From: Chthoniobacter flavus
GTDB taxonomy: Bacteria; Verrucomicrobiota; Verrucomicrobiia; Chthoniobacterales; Chthoniobacteraceae
NCBI GenBank assembly: GCA_945861435.1
Contig: CAMAUX010000036.1
Coordinates: 1-53,915 of the forward strand
Reading direction: 5' to 3'
Length of the DNA: 53,915 nucleotides
In this document: in pieces, positions 8,930 to 18,070 of the stretch
How the letters are laid out: each line of letters opens with the position of its first letter
Position numbering within the stretch: position 1 is the stretch's first letter
Position numbers and translations under genes: made by a program
Notes under the pieces: generated by a model
The model's input: only the letters and a program-made list of their open reading frames with translations
Told to the model about the DNA's origin: nothing
Databases searched by the model: none

Positions 8930-11838
8930 AGCATGCGCTTGAGGTATTGGCCCGTGAAACTGGCGGGCGTTTTGGCGACGAATTCCGGGGTTCCCTGGGC
9001 CACGATGCGACCGCCGCCGCTGCCGCCCTCCGGCCCGAGGTCGACGATCCAGTCGGCGCACTTGATGACCTCGAGATTGTGTTCGATGACGACGAGCGTG
9101 TTGCCTGCGTCGCGTAGTTTTTGGAGGACCTCGAGAAGCTTGTGGATGTCGGCGTGGTGAAGGCCTGTGGTGGGTTCGTCCAGGAGGTAAATGGTGCGGC
9201 CGGTGGCTTTGCGCGCGAGTTCCGCGGCGAGCTTGATGCGCTGTGCTTCGCCGCCCGAGAGGGTGGTGCCCGACTGGCCGAGGCGGACGTAGCCGACGCC
9301 GACGTCTTCGAGCGCGAGAAGCTTGTCGCAGATCTGAGGGACGTTGCGGAAAAAGCGCGCGGCTTCATCCACGGTGAGGTCGAGGATGTCGGCGATGTTC
9401 TTGCCCTTGTAGGTCACCTCGAGGGTTTCGCGATTGTAACGGCGGCCGCGGCACACCTCGCACTCGACGTAGACGTCGGCAAGGAAGGCCATCTCGATCC
9501 GCTTCATGCCGTCGCCTTCGCAGGACTCGCACCTGCCGCCTTTCACGTTGAAGCTGAACCGGCCGGCTTCGTAGCCGCGGATGCGTGAAGCGGGAAGGCC
9601 GGCGAAGAGGTCGCGGATCGGCCCGAAGGCGCCAGTGTAGGTGACGGGGTTGGAGCGCGGAGTGCGGCCGATGGGGTCCTGGTCGATGACGATGGCCTTG
9701 TCGAGTTGCTCGAGGCCGAGGATGCGGTCGTGCGCACCCGGGCGATCCTTGGAACGATGGAAGTGGCGGAAGAGGGCGCGTCGGAGGATGTCGTCGACAA
9801 GGGTGGACTTGCCGCTGCCAGAGACGCCGGTGACGCAGGTGAGGCAGCCCAGCGGGAGGCTGACGTCGAGGTTCTGCAGGTTGTTTTCCCTAGCGCCCGT
9901 GATGGTGATCCAGCCGGGCTTGGATGCGCTGCGGGCGCGCGATTTTTGAGGGGGCGCGGGGTTTTCCTCGGCGACGAATTGCGGCTGGCGGCGGACTTTT
10001 GGAACCGGGATGCGCGCGCGTCCGCTGAGATACTGGCCGGTGAGGGAGGCTTCGCTGGCGAGGATGTCTGCGAGGGAGCCTTGGGCGACGATCTGGCCGC
10101 CGCGTGCGCCTGCGCCGGGCCCGAGGTCGATGATGTGATCGGCGGCGCGGATGGTGTCCTCGTCGTGTTCGACGACGATGACGGAGTTGCCGAGATCGCG
10201 CAGTCTGCGGAGGGTGGCGATGAGGCGGTCGTTGTCGCGTTGATGAAGGCCGATGCTGGGTTCGTCGAGAACGTAGAGGCAGCCGGCGAGGCCCGAGCCG
10301 ATCTGGGTGGCGAGGCGGATGCGCTGGGCTTCGCCGCCGGAGAGCGTGCCGCTTTCGCGCTCGAGGCTGAGGTAACCGAGGCCGACCTCTGCGAGGAAGG
10401 CGAGGCGGTTGGAGACTTCACGCCGAACCTCGGTGGTGATGTGGAGCTGCTGTTCGGTGAGCGCGAGCGCGTTGATGAAGGCGTGCGCCTCCGCGACGGT
10501 GAGTCTGCAGAATTGATGGATGCCGAGCGGGGCGCCGAGTTGCGGCCGCACGGTGACGGCGAGCATCTCGGGCTTGAGCCGCGCGCCGCCACAGGCGCTG
10601 CAGGTGCGGCGGCTCATGTACTGGCGGATGCGCTGGCGGGAGAATTCGCTCTCGGTGGTTTCGTAAAGGTGGTTGAGCTGGCTGATCAGGCCGTCGAAGG
10701 GTTTCTCGGTGCGGCTTCCCTTTTTCTCGTGGCCGACGAAGGCGATGGTCTTGTCGCCGGTGCCATGCATGAGGGCGTGGCGGAAGGCTTCGGGAAGCTG
10801 TTCGTAAGGGGTGTCGAGCGGGACTTTGTAGGCGGAGGCGAGGGCTTCGAGGAGGGTCTGGTAATACTTCCGCATCGCCTTGGTGGCCTTGGCCCACGGA
10901 GCGACGGCACCCTCAGCGAGACTCTTCTGCGGATCGGGCACGAGCAGTTCGGGATCGCAGACCTGTTCGGTGCCGATGCCGTGGCACTTGGTGCATGCCC
11001 CGAGATGACTGTTGAAGGAGAAGTGTTTTGGCGTGAGACGCGGAAGACTGAAGCCCGTGGCGGGGTTGCGGTAGTGGATGGAGAACTGAAGCGATTCCCA
11101 CTTCGCGGGGCCGGTCTCGCGGAGCACGCTCATGGAGCCCTCGCCCCACCGGAGCGCGGTCTCGACGGAATCAGCCATGCGGGCGCGGATGCCTTCGCGG
11201 AGGACGAGCCGGTCGACCACCGCCTCGATGACATGGCTGGCGCCTTTGCGCAGTTTCACGGGTTGCGGGCCGCCGAGTTCGACGATCTCGCCGTCGACCC
11301 GCGCACGCACGAAGCCTTCGCGCCGGAGCTTTTCGAGGACGTCGCGGAATTCGCCGACCTCGCTTTGAACGACAGGCGCGAGAAGGACGAGGCGGCTGTC
11401 GGCCGGCAGGGCCATGAGTTGGTCGACGATCTGGGTGGGGCTGAGCTTGGAGATGGGCTCGCCCGTGACGGGATCGTGCGGCTGGCCGACGGCGGCGAAG
11501 AGGAGGCGCAGGTAGTCGTAGATCTCGGTGGTGGTGGCGATGGTCGAACGCGGGCTGCCGCCGGAGCTGCGCTGCTCGATGGCGATCGCCGGGGAAAGGC
11601 CTTCAATGAAGTCGACCTCCGGTTTCTGAAGGCGGTCGAGGAACTGGCGCGCGTAGGCAGAGAGGCTCTCGACGTAGCGCCGCTGCCCCTCGGCGTAGAG
11701 GGTGTCGAAGGCGAGCGAGGATTTGCCGGAGCCGCTCAGCCCGGTCATCACCACGAGCTTGTCGCGCGGGATCTCGAGGGAGAGGTCGCGGAGGTTGTGC
11801 TGGCGCGCCCCAGTGATTTTGATCGTTTGCGCAGGCAT
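8926..11838 (-). CDS. uvrA: Excinuclease ABC subunit A
   Basis: About 970 aa, the damage-sensing ATPase of nucleotide excision repair, working with UvrB and UvrC in the cytoplasm. It has two ABC ATPase modules: P-loop '[19 protein letters not shown]' near the N-terminus and '[19 protein letters not shown]' in the second half, each followed by an ABC signature ('[12 protein letters not shown]', '[12 protein letters not shown]') and Walker B ('[12 protein letters not shown]', '[12 protein letters not shown]'). Zinc-binding Cys pairs are seen at 'CTKCHG', 'CSACGG', 'CESCEG' and 'CEVCRG'. The start is the ATG at 11838 ([13 protein letters not shown]), matching family N-termini; the in-frame ATG at 11862 adds eight unlikely residues. 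The stop overlaps the start of the TPR gene. No uvrB is nearby. Confidence 0.97.
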   Translation of the reverse strand: MPAQTIKITGARQHNLRDLSLEIPRDKLVVMTGLSGSGKSSLAFDTLYAEGQRRYVESLSAYARQFLDRLQKPEVDFIEGLSPAIAIEQRSSGGSPRSTIATTTEIYDYLRLLFAAVGQPHDPVTGEPISKLSPTQIVDQLMALPADSRLVLLAPVVQSEVGEFRDVLEKLRREGFVRARVDGEIVELGGPQPVKLRKGASHVIEAVVDRLVLREGIRARMADSVETALRWGEGSMSVLRETGPAKWESLQFSIHYRNPATGFSLPRLTPKHFSFNSHLGACTKCHGIGTEQVCDPELLVPDPQKSLAEGAVAPWAKATKAMRKYYQTLLEALASAYKVPLDTPYEQLPEAFRHALMHGTGDKTIAFVGHEKKGSRTEKPFDGLISQLNHLYETTESEFSRQRIRQYMSRRTCSACGGARLKPEMLAVTVRPQLGAPLGIHQFCRLTVAEAHAFINALALTEQQLHITTEVRREVSNRLAFLAEVGLGYLSLERESGTLSGGEAQRIRLATQIGSGLAGCLYVLDEPSIGLHQRDNDRLIATLRRLRDLGNSVIVVEHDEDTIRAADHIIDLGPGAGARGGQIVAQGSLADILASEASLTGQYLSGRARIPVPKVRRQPQFVAEENPAPPQKSRARSASKPGWITITGARENNLQNLDVSLPLGCLTCVTGVSGSGKSTLVDDILRRALFRHFHRSKDRPGAHDRILGLEQLDKAIVIDQDPIGRTPRSNPVTYTGAFGPIRDLFAGLPASRIRGYEAGRFSFNVKGGRCESCEGDGMKRIEMAFLADVYVECEVCRGRRYNRETLEVTYKGKNIADILDLTVDEAARFFRNVPQICDKLLALEDVGVGYVRLGQSGTTLSGGEAQRIKLAAELARKATGRTIYLLDEPTTGLHHADIHKLLEVLQKLRDAGNTLVVIEHNLEVIKCADWIVDLGPEGGSGGGRIVAQGTPEFVAKTPASFTGQYLKRML

Positions 11839-12017
11839 TTTTCCCGGGAAAGTGGAACCCACGATTGAAGCAGAGCCCGGGGGTGGGCCGCCAGCGGGAA
11901 GTGGGTTGGGCGGCGGATGGTGGACGGGGGTGAATCGAGGCTTTGCGGGGATGGAGGAAATGCACTCGGAGCAGTTAAAAGTTGAGCGCGGGGCGGAATG
12001 GTGGAGGAGATGGAGGC

Positions 12018-12266
12018 ATGGCCGAATTCGAGATCACCCGCGAGGAATGCGAGGCGTTGCATGAGCGCTTCCGGATGCTGAAGCACGACATGGGCAATCA
12101 TCTCGGGCTGATGACGGCGATGGCGGAGCTTTTCCAGCGAAAGCCCGATTACGCGGAGAAGCTCGCGGCCGCAGTGCTGGAGCGGGTGCCGTTGATGGTC
12201 GAGCAGATGCAGCTCTTCCAGCAGGAACTGGCCGGGAAGCTGGAGCGCGGCGGGTCCGCGGAGTGA
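12018..12266 (+). CDS. Small protein with a histidine-kinase-like H-box, no ATPase domain
   Basis: 82 aa from the ATG at 12018 ([14 protein letters not shown]); a longer reading from 11982 adds a Gly-rich leader that looks non-coding. It is predicted all-helical with two amphipathic helices. The segment '[14 protein letters not shown]' (H23, D24, N27, H28) resembles the phospho-accepting H-box 'HDxxNHL' of Spo0B and CitA/DpiB/AgrC-type sensor kinases, followed by a second helix as in a dimerisation/phosphotransfer bundle. No catalytic ATPase, receiver or sensor domain is present, so it could be a stand-alone phosphotransferase or simply a helical hairpin protein. It lies between two minus-strand genes and so has its own promoter. 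No response regulator is in the window. Confidence 0.7.
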   Translation: MAEFEITREECEALHERFRMLKHDMGNHLGLMTAMAELFQRKPDYAEKLAAAVLERVPLMVEQMQLFQQELAGKLERGGSAE

Positions 12267-12309
12267 GGGGTTCGGGGTGCGCTTTGGGGCGCGGTTGTTG
12301 TGAAGAATC

Positions 12310-13305
12310 TCAGCGGCTCGCGCGGGCCTGCGTCTGAAGCGCAAGGCGGGTGGCGCGCAGGGCGTCCACCGAGCGGAGGCCGTCCTGCGGCGGGTGGCCG
12401 AAGATCTCGAGGAGGAAGTCGTTGAGGTAGGCGCGGGGAGTGTGGGGAAGAACGGGGATGCGCTCAGGCTCGGTGGCGGAGTCCGTGATGAGTTCCACGT
12501 CGGTGCCGAGGAGGTGGGTCTGCGCCTGACCGCGGGTGCCGTGCGCGAGGATCCTCCAGTAGAAAGGGAGTTGGTAGCCGAGCGTGTCCGGCGCGAGGTA
12601 GGAGAAGTCCGCGAGAACACCGGCGCCGTTGTCGAGGGTGCCCATGAGCTGGGCGCAGTCTTCAAAGTGCGGGAATTCGGAGGCCTTGGCGTTCCAGCTG
12701 CGTGCGAACGGGATGCCGTCCCATGAGAGGCCGGTCATCCACGGGACGAAGTCGAAGGCATGGACGCCGATGTCGTTGATGGTGCCGCCGTGCTGGCCGG
12801 GGACGAAGTACCACGCAGGTCTGCGGCCGAGGAGGAGCGGGTGCTGGCCGCCGATGTGGAGGCTGCAGAGTGCGCCGATGCGGCCTGAGAGGATGATCTC
12901 GCGCAGGGTGCGCATGGCGCCATAGCCGCGGGAATCAAGCTGGAGGCCGATGAGGAGGTTGCGCTCGGCGGCTGCGGCCTCGATGGCATCGAGTTCGGCG
13001 AGGGAGGTGCAGAGGGGTTTGTCGGAGAGGATGTGTTTGCCGGCCTTGAGCGCTGCGAGCACGAGCGCGCCGCGCCGACCATAAGTATCGCCGATGGCGA
13101 CGACGTCACAGGGCACCTCGCGCAGCATCGCGGCGTGGTCCTGGTGTGTGATGTGGACGCGCCCCTTTGCGGCGAGATCGGCGCGGGTTTCCGCATCCTC
13201 CTCGCAGCAGGCGACGAGCTCGGTCTGCGGGTGTTCTTCGACCCCGGCGAGCAGGTCGAGAATGTGAGAGTGGCGGAATCCGGTGAAGGCGAAGCGCGTT
13301 TTCAT
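12310..13305 (-). CDS. Gfo/Idh/MocA-family NAD(P)-dependent oxidoreductase
   Basis: 331 aa. The N-terminal Rossmann domain (MKTRFAFTGFRHSHIL) has lost the usual GxGxxG and shows 'TGFRHSH' instead, a variant known in the family. The catalytic 'EKP' motif appears as DKP in 'GKHILSDKPLCTS'. The C-terminal alpha/beta domain carries 'GTINDIGVHAFDFVPWMTG', the usual His/Asp-containing substrate-side segment. It is the last gene of a three-gene minus-strand run with nagA and nagB (33 bp after nagB), so a role in amino-sugar or glycan catabolism is likely; the substrate is unknown. Confidence 0.88.
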   Translation of the reverse strand: MKTRFAFTGFRHSHILDLLAGVEEHPQTELVACCEEDAETRADLAAKGRVHITHQDHAAMLREVPCDVVAIGDTYGRRGALVLAALKAGKHILSDKPLCTSLAELDAIEAAAAERNLLIGLQLDSRGYGAMRTLREIILSGRIGALCSLHIGGQHPLLLGRRPAWYFVPGQHGGTINDIGVHAFDFVPWMTGLSWDGIPFARSWNAKASEFPHFEDCAQLMGTLDNGAGVLADFSYLAPDTLGYQLPFYWRILAHGTRGQAQTHLLGTDVELITDSATEPERIPVLPHTPRAYLNDFLLEIFGHPPQDGLRSVDALRATRLALQTQARASR

Positions 13306-13338
13306 ACGAATGCGGGCGGGGTGCGGTGGCAGGGGCCT

Positions 13339-14094
13339 TTAGTCCAGAAGGCTCGCGGATGCGTGGTCGATGTAGAGGACGGCGTCCGGGTGTTGGCGAA
13401 GGATGGAGGCGGGGCAGCTGGTTTCGATGGGGCCGAGGAGCGTGGCGCGCACAGCCTCGGCCTTGCGCGGGCCGGGAACGACGCAGGAGAGGGCGCGTGC
13501 GCCGCAGAGCGCGGGGATGGTGAGGGAGAGCGCGAGGGTGGGGACCGCGGCGAGGTTGGGGAAGCAGCCGTCGTTGACCTGCTGCTGGCGGCAGGCGGCG
13601 TCGATCTCGACGGGTTTGATGAGCGCGGGATCGTGGAAGTCGGCGACGGGGGGATCGTTGAAAGCGATGTGCCCGTTCTCGCCGATGCCGAGGCAGACGA
13701 GGTCGATCGGCTTTTCGCGGAGCAATGCCGAGTAGCGTGCGCATTCGGCTGCGAGGTCCGGATTTTCAGCGCCGATGGGATGGAACGCCTTCACGGCGGG
13801 CACGCGTGAGAGCAGGTGTTGCTTGAGGTAATGGCGGAAGCTCTGGGGTTGGTCGGCGGTGAGGCCGACGTAGTCGTCCATGTGGAAGACGACGACCCGC
13901 GCCCAGTCGACATCGAGAGTGAGGAGGGCCTCGATGAATTCGTCCTGCGAGGGTGCGCAGGCGAAGATGACACGGGCTTCGCCGCGGGCGCTGCAGGCTT
14001 GCGCGATGGTGGATTGGACGCGGAGAGCGGCGGCACGTCCTGCTTCTGAGCGCGTCGCGTGAATGGAGGTGTGGAGTTGTCCAAAGGTTTTCAT
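13339..14094 (-). CDS. nagB: Glucosamine-6-phosphate deaminase-like protein
   Basis: 251 aa. It converts glucosamine-6-phosphate to fructose-6-phosphate and ammonia in amino-sugar catabolism. Motifs: 'VVFHMDDYVGL' (catalytic Asp pair region) and the family signature 'LGIGENGHIAFNDPP' containing the catalytic His. The C-terminal 'VVPGPRKAEAVRATLLGPI' corresponds to the phosphate/allosteric region. Length is slightly shorter than E. coli NagB. Its ATG overlaps the nagA stop as ATGA (14091-14094), a translational coupling that supports a shared pathway. Confidence 0.92.
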   Translation of the reverse strand: MKTFGQLHTSIHATRSEAGRAAALRVQSTIAQACSARGEARVIFACAPSQDEFIEALLTLDVDWARVVVFHMDDYVGLTADQPQSFRHYLKQHLLSRVPAVKAFHPIGAENPDLAAECARYSALLREKPIDLVCLGIGENGHIAFNDPPVADFHDPALIKPVEIDAACRQQQVNDGCFPNLAAVPTLALSLTIPALCGARALSCVVPGPRKAEAVRATLLGPIETSCPASILRQHPDAVLYIDHASASLLD

Positions 14095-15023
14095 GGGAGG
14101 GGGAAGAAATCGGCGACGCGGGAGGAGAAGAGGGCGCGTGCTTCCGGCTCTGGAATGCCGAGCCAGCGGGCGGCGTTGCGCACTCCGGCATCCGGGGTGA
14201 GGCAGGAGCCCGCGAAGTTGGGCTGGCCGGGAACGCGCACGACACCGTCCCGGGATTCCACCTCGCTCCGGCCGATGCGATACCTGCCGGGCGGTGCGGC
14301 GGCGGCGGCCATGGCGTCCGTGGTGAGAAGGGTTTTGCCGGGAGGTTTTGCGCGGAAGAAATTCCGGAGGACGGCGGGTGGGAGATGGACGCCGTCGGGG
14401 ATGAGGCAGGCGGTGAGTTCGTCGCGTGCGAGGAGGCGTTGGACGATATTGTCGTGGCGGTGGAGGAGTTGCGGGGTGCCGTTGCCGAGGTGGGTGCAGA
14501 GGCGTGCACCGGCGCGGATGGCATCGTCGATGTGGGCGTCGGAGGCGTCGGTGTGTCCGAGCGAAACGAGGACGCCGCGGGCGTGCAATGCGGCGATGAA
14601 CTCAGGGCTGCCGGGCCATTCCGGGGCGAGGGTCACTAGGCGGATGCGTCCGTTGGCGGCGTCTTGGAGGCGGGTGAAGGCGGCGAGGCTGGGGGCCTGT
14701 TGAACCTCCGGTGGATGCGCGCCGCAGAAGCCCGGGAGCGGGCTGAGGAAGGGGCCCTCGAGATGATAACCGCAGATGGTTTGGGCTATGAGCGGGTCGC
14801 GTGAACGCAGGCCTTCGATGCGTTCGAACTGGCGTGCGAGTGCGTCGAGATCGTCGCTGATGAGGGTGAGCAGGATGTGTCCCGTGTGATGGGCGTGCAG
14901 GCTCTCGACGGCGCGGCGCAGGGAGGCGGCGTCGAGCGCTGGGTCTTGAAAATCGACGCCGGCGAAGCCGTTGACCTGGAGGTCGAAGAGGGTGGGGATT
15001 GGCGAGGGGTGAGCCGCGTCCAT
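14091..15023 (-). CDS. nagA: N-acetylglucosamine-6-phosphate deacetylase, short N-terminus
   Basis: 310 aa from the ATG at 15023 (MDAAHPSPIPTLFD). It removes acetate from GlcNAc-6-P to feed NagB. Metal and catalytic landmarks: 'CGYHLEGPFLS' (metal Glu), 'SLGHTDAS' and 'CTHLGNG' (metal His residues), and 'LLTTDAMAAAA' (catalytic Asp). Family members normally have about 50 residues of a small beta-sandwich before the 'DLQVNG' strand; here only about 12 remain. A TTG at 15083 would add 20 Pro/His-rich residues but would not restore that domain. The gene leads the nagA-nagB-oxidoreductase operon and is divergent from hisC. Confidence 0.88.
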   Translation of the reverse strand: MDAAHPSPIPTLFDLQVNGFAGVDFQDPALDAASLRRAVESLHAHHTGHILLTLISDDLDALARQFERIEGLRSRDPLIAQTICGYHLEGPFLSPLPGFCGAHPPEVQQAPSLAAFTRLQDAANGRIRLVTLAPEWPGSPEFIAALHARGVLVSLGHTDASDAHIDDAIRAGARLCTHLGNGTPQLLHRHDNIVQRLLARDELTACLIPDGVHLPPAVLRNFFRAKPPGKTLLTTDAMAAAAAPPGRYRIGRSEVESRDGVVRVPGQPNFAGSCLTPDAGVRNAARWLGIPEPEARALFSSRVADFFPLP

Positions 15024-15187
15024 GGCGGGGAGGGGTGGGCCGGAAGCGCGGTGAGGATGGGGCGCGTGTTTGGACGCGGGCAACGAAAATCGCGGGATGA
15101 GAACGGGTGTGGATGGAGGCGGGCGGGCGGATGGAGGGCGACAACCCTCTGGAGTTTGTTTGGGGTTTAGCTAGTTTGCTCGGCTTT

Positions 15188-16291
15188 ATGTCTATCTGGA
15201 ATTCCGCCCACCCATGGCTGCGCGAGCTGGTTTCCTATGAACCCGGCAAGCCGATCGAGGACGTTGCCCGCGAGCTGGGGCTCCAGCCGCACGAGATCAT
15301 CAAGCTGGCTTCCAACGAGAATCCGTTGGGCCCGTCGCCGAAGGCTGTGGCGGCGATGCGCGAGGCGGTGGAGCGCGCGCACTTTTATCCGGATGGCGGC
15401 GGGTACTATTTACGCGAGGGGATTGCGGAGAAGTTCGGGTTGAAGCGGGAGAACGTGATCCTCGGATGCGGTTCCAACGAGATCATCGAGTTTGTGGGGA
15501 AGGCGTTTCTGAAGCCCGGCGACGAGATCATCACGGCGCGCCACGCCTTTGTGGTGTACAAGCTCATGGCCACGCTCTTCGGGGCGCGGACGGTGGAGGT
15601 GGAGGATCCCGGGTTCACGCATGATCTGGATGCGATGGCGGCCGCGATCACGCCGCAGACACGCGAGGTGTTCATCGCGAATCCGAACAATCCGACCGGG
15701 ACGATGGTGAGCCAGGAGGAAATCGACCGCTTTATGGAGAAGGTGCCGCCGCACGTGGTGGTGGTCTTCGACGAGGCCTATTACGAGTTCGTGGAGAATC
15801 CGCCGGACACGCTCAAGTATGTGCGCGAGGGGCGGAACGTGGTGGTGCTGCGGACGTTTTCGAAGATCCAAGGGCTGGCGAGTCTGCGGATTGGATACGG
15901 GCTGGGGCCGGCGGATCTCGTGTCGGTGCTGCAGAAGACGCGGCAGCCTTTCAACGCGAACGGCATCGGGCAGGCCGGGGCGCTTGCAGGGTTGCTCGAT
16001 GAGGAGCACCAGGCGAAGACGCGCGCGCTGACCATCGAGGGGCGGGACTGGATGCAGGGAGAGTTCGGCGCGCTGGGGCTGGAGTACGTGCCGAGCTGGG
16101 CGAACTTCGTGCTGGTGAAGGTGGGCGACGGGAAAGCGGTCTTCAACGCGCTGATGAAGAAGGGCGTGATCGTGCGCGATATGGCCGCCTACGGGCTTCC
16201 AGAGTGGATCCGGGTGTCGATCGGAACCATGGAGCAGAACCGGCGGTTCCTCGATGAGCTCCGGCCGTTGCTGGGCACCGTGTCCGCCTGA
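15188..16291 (+). CDS. hisC: Histidinol-phosphate aminotransferase
   Basis: 367 aa from the ATG at 15188; upstream in-frame ATGs are in non-coding-looking sequence. This PLP enzyme of histidine biosynthesis converts imidazole-acetol phosphate and glutamate to histidinol phosphate. Motifs: 'KLASNENPLGPSP' near the N-terminus, 'ANPNNPTGTMVS', the Asp of 'VFDEAYYEFV', the Schiff-base Lys in 'LRTFSKIQGLASLRIGYG', and the C-terminal 'WIRVSIGTMEQN'. No other his gene is adjacent, so it is a dispersed biosynthetic gene; some homologues also accept aromatic substrates. mnmE follows 35 bp downstream and could be co-transcribed. Confidence 0.93.
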   Translation: MSIWNSAHPWLRELVSYEPGKPIEDVARELGLQPHEIIKLASNENPLGPSPKAVAAMREAVERAHFYPDGGGYYLREGIAEKFGLKRENVILGCGSNEIIEFVGKAFLKPGDEIITARHAFVVYKLMATLFGARTVEVEDPGFTHDLDAMAAAITPQTREVFIANPNNPTGTMVSQEEIDRFMEKVPPHVVVVFDEAYYEFVENPPDTLKYVREGRNVVVLRTFSKIQGLASLRIGYGLGPADLVSVLQKTRQPFNANGIGQAGALAGLLDEEHQAKTRALTIEGRDWMQGEFGALGLEYVPSWANFVLVKVGDGKAVFNALMKKGVIVRDMAAYGLPEWIRVSIGTMEQNRRFLDELRPLLGTVSA

Positions 16292-16326
16292 GACGCGGGC
16301 CGTTCCTTGATTCCGCGCACCTGCTT

Positions 16327-17676
16327 GTGGTGAGCAACGACACGATCGCCGCGATTTCCACAGCCCTCGGAGAAGGGGCGGTGGCGGTCGTGCGTTTGAG
16401 CGGCCCGGACGCGGTGGCGATCCTTGGAAGGTTGTTTCGTGGCGCGTGTGCGGTGGACGGGATGGAGCCGCGCCGCCAGTATTTTGGGGTTCTGGAAGAA
16501 GAAGGGCGCAAGTTGGACGAGGTGCTGGCGTGCGTGTACCGCCGGCCGCGCAGTTACACGGGGGAGGATGTGGTGGAGATCAGCTGCCACGGAGGCGTGC
16601 TGCTGAGCCGGCGGGTGCTTGAGGCGGTGCTCGCACGCGGAGCGCGTCCGGCGCAGCCCGGCGAATTCACGCAGCGCGCTTTTCTTGAGGGGCGGATGGA
16701 TCTGACCCAGGCGGAGGCGGTGATGGATCTGATCGCGGCCCAGAGCGACCTCGCGTTGCGGGCGGCGACGGAACAGCTGGAGGGTCGGCTGGGAGAGCGG
16801 CTGCGAGCGCTGAAGGATGGAGCGCTCGAGGTGCTCGCGCATGTGGAGGCGTATATCGATTTTCCAGACGAGGACATCGATCCGGATACGGGGGCGCAGT
16901 TGCTGGGCCGTCTCGATGCGCTGGAGCACGGGTGCCGCGAATTGCTGGCCACGGCGGGACGCGGCAGGCTGTTGCGCGAAGGCGTGCGGACGGTGATTTT
17001 CGGCGAGCCTAATGTGGGGAAATCCTCCCTGCTCAACCTGCTGCTCGGTTACGAGCGCGCGATTGTGAGTGCGCGTCCGGGCACGACGCGGGACGTGATC
17101 GAGGAGGCGGTGCATGTGCGCGGATACGCATTGCGGCTGGTGGACACGGCGGGTCTGCGGGAGAGCGAGGATGAGATTGAGTGCGAGGGGATGGAACGCA
17201 CCCGGCGTCAGTTGGAGCGCGCGGATCTTGCGCTGGAGGTGTTCGACGCGAGCCAGCCGCGGCCGGCGGTTCTTTCCGGCGAACCGCAGCAGGGGCAGGC
17301 GACGCGGGTGTGCGTGCTCAACAAGGTGGATCTGGGTGAGCATCCAAGCTGGGCTGGCGCGGAGGCGGTGCGTCTGTCGTGTCTGCGCGGTGAAGGGGTG
17401 GGTGAGTTGGAAGCGGCCATCGTGGGGCGCATCGACGGTGGGCGCACGGTGAAGTCGGATTGGGCGCTCGCGATCAACGCGCGTCACCAGGCCGGCTTGG
17501 AGAAGGCCACGGGGTTTGTGGATGCGGCGCGTGGCGCTTTGAAGAGCGGTCTTTCTGCAGAGTTTGTCGCGGAGGAATTGCGCGGGGTTCTCGAGGCGCT
17601 CGGAGATCTCGTGGGACGCACCGATGCGGAGGATGTGCTGGGGAAAATCTTCAGCAGCTTCTGCATTGGGAAATGA
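16327..17676 (+). CDS. mnmE: tRNA modification GTPase MnmE
   Basis: 449 aa with a GTG start (16327, or the adjacent GTG at 16330). With MnmG it installs the (carboxymethyl)aminomethyl group on U34 of certain tRNAs in the cytoplasm. Domains: N-terminal folate-binding domain ('TIAAISTALGEGAVAVVRLSG', 'PGEFTQRAFLEGRMDL'), a helical domain, and a G domain with P-loop 'GEPNVGKSSLL', switch I 'GTTRD', switch II 'DTAGLRES' and 'NKVD'. The C-terminus is the conserved 'SFCIGK' with the functional Cys. Full length for the family. No mnmG is adjacent. Confidence 0.96.
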   Translation: MVSNDTIAAISTALGEGAVAVVRLSGPDAVAILGRLFRGACAVDGMEPRRQYFGVLEEEGRKLDEVLACVYRRPRSYTGEDVVEISCHGGVLLSRRVLEAVLARGARPAQPGEFTQRAFLEGRMDLTQAEAVMDLIAAQSDLALRAATEQLEGRLGERLRALKDGALEVLAHVEAYIDFPDEDIDPDTGAQLLGRLDALEHGCRELLATAGRGRLLREGVRTVIFGEPNVGKSSLLNLLLGYERAIVSARPGTTRDVIEEAVHVRGYALRLVDTAGLRESEDEIECEGMERTRRQLERADLALEVFDASQPRPAVLSGEPQQGQATRVCVLNKVDLGEHPSWAGAEAVRLSCLRGEGVGELEAAIVGRIDGGRTVKSDWALAINARHQAGLEKATGFVDAARGALKSGLSAEFVAEELRGVLEALGDLVGRTDAEDVLGKIFSSFCIGK

Positions 17677-18070
17677 GAGTGGCCTGAATGGCGCCGACAA
17701 AGAAAAGGCGCCGATAGGGACAGTCAAAATCTCCTCTCCTCGTCGGTGTTTCTCGCGCCCGCTGCCGGGGCGCGTCGCGCGGGGCATTGGGATCCGGTGG
17801 TTCCTTGCGTCCGCGTAGCGGACTGCATGCACCACCGGCTAATTTCTCTCATGCCTCCGGCATGCGGAAGTTGCGGGTGAGGGTTTTCTGCGTGGCCTTC
17901 CTTTGCAGGGCACGACCCATGTCCTTAACCAAGGTCCCATCGAGAGTGGCGGCTTGCGGGCCGTGGATGCGGCGTGGGCGGTGTGGGCGCTGTGCGGTGG
18001 TGGATGAGGGAGCGCAATCCGTCCTTCCGCGCGGAGGGCCGCCGCTTTAGACAGGACGTTTCCTTTTCCC
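17677..18070. other. Intergenic region with a structured repeat
   Basis: About 390 bp with no credible gene. Its notable content is the set of perfect inverted repeats listed at 17794-17864; the remainder shows nothing recognisable. Confidence 0.7.
17794..17864. repeat. Nested and tandem hairpin element
   Basis: Three perfect inverted repeats in 71 bp. An outer pair, CCGGTGGT (17794-17801) and ACCACCGG (17831-17838), encloses GTCCGC-gta-GCGGAC (17809-17823); a separate CATGCC-tcc-GGCATG follows (17850-17864). It looks like a dispersed REP-type intergenic element of PVC genomes. A poly-T tract is absent, so a simple terminator role for mnmE is unlikely. Confidence 0.75.

Noticed and set aside
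9706-11868. 720-codon open frame on the plus strand opposite uvrA
   Set aside because: Gly/Ala/Glu/Asp-rich shadow of a high-GC gene; uvrA on the minus strand is unmistakable.
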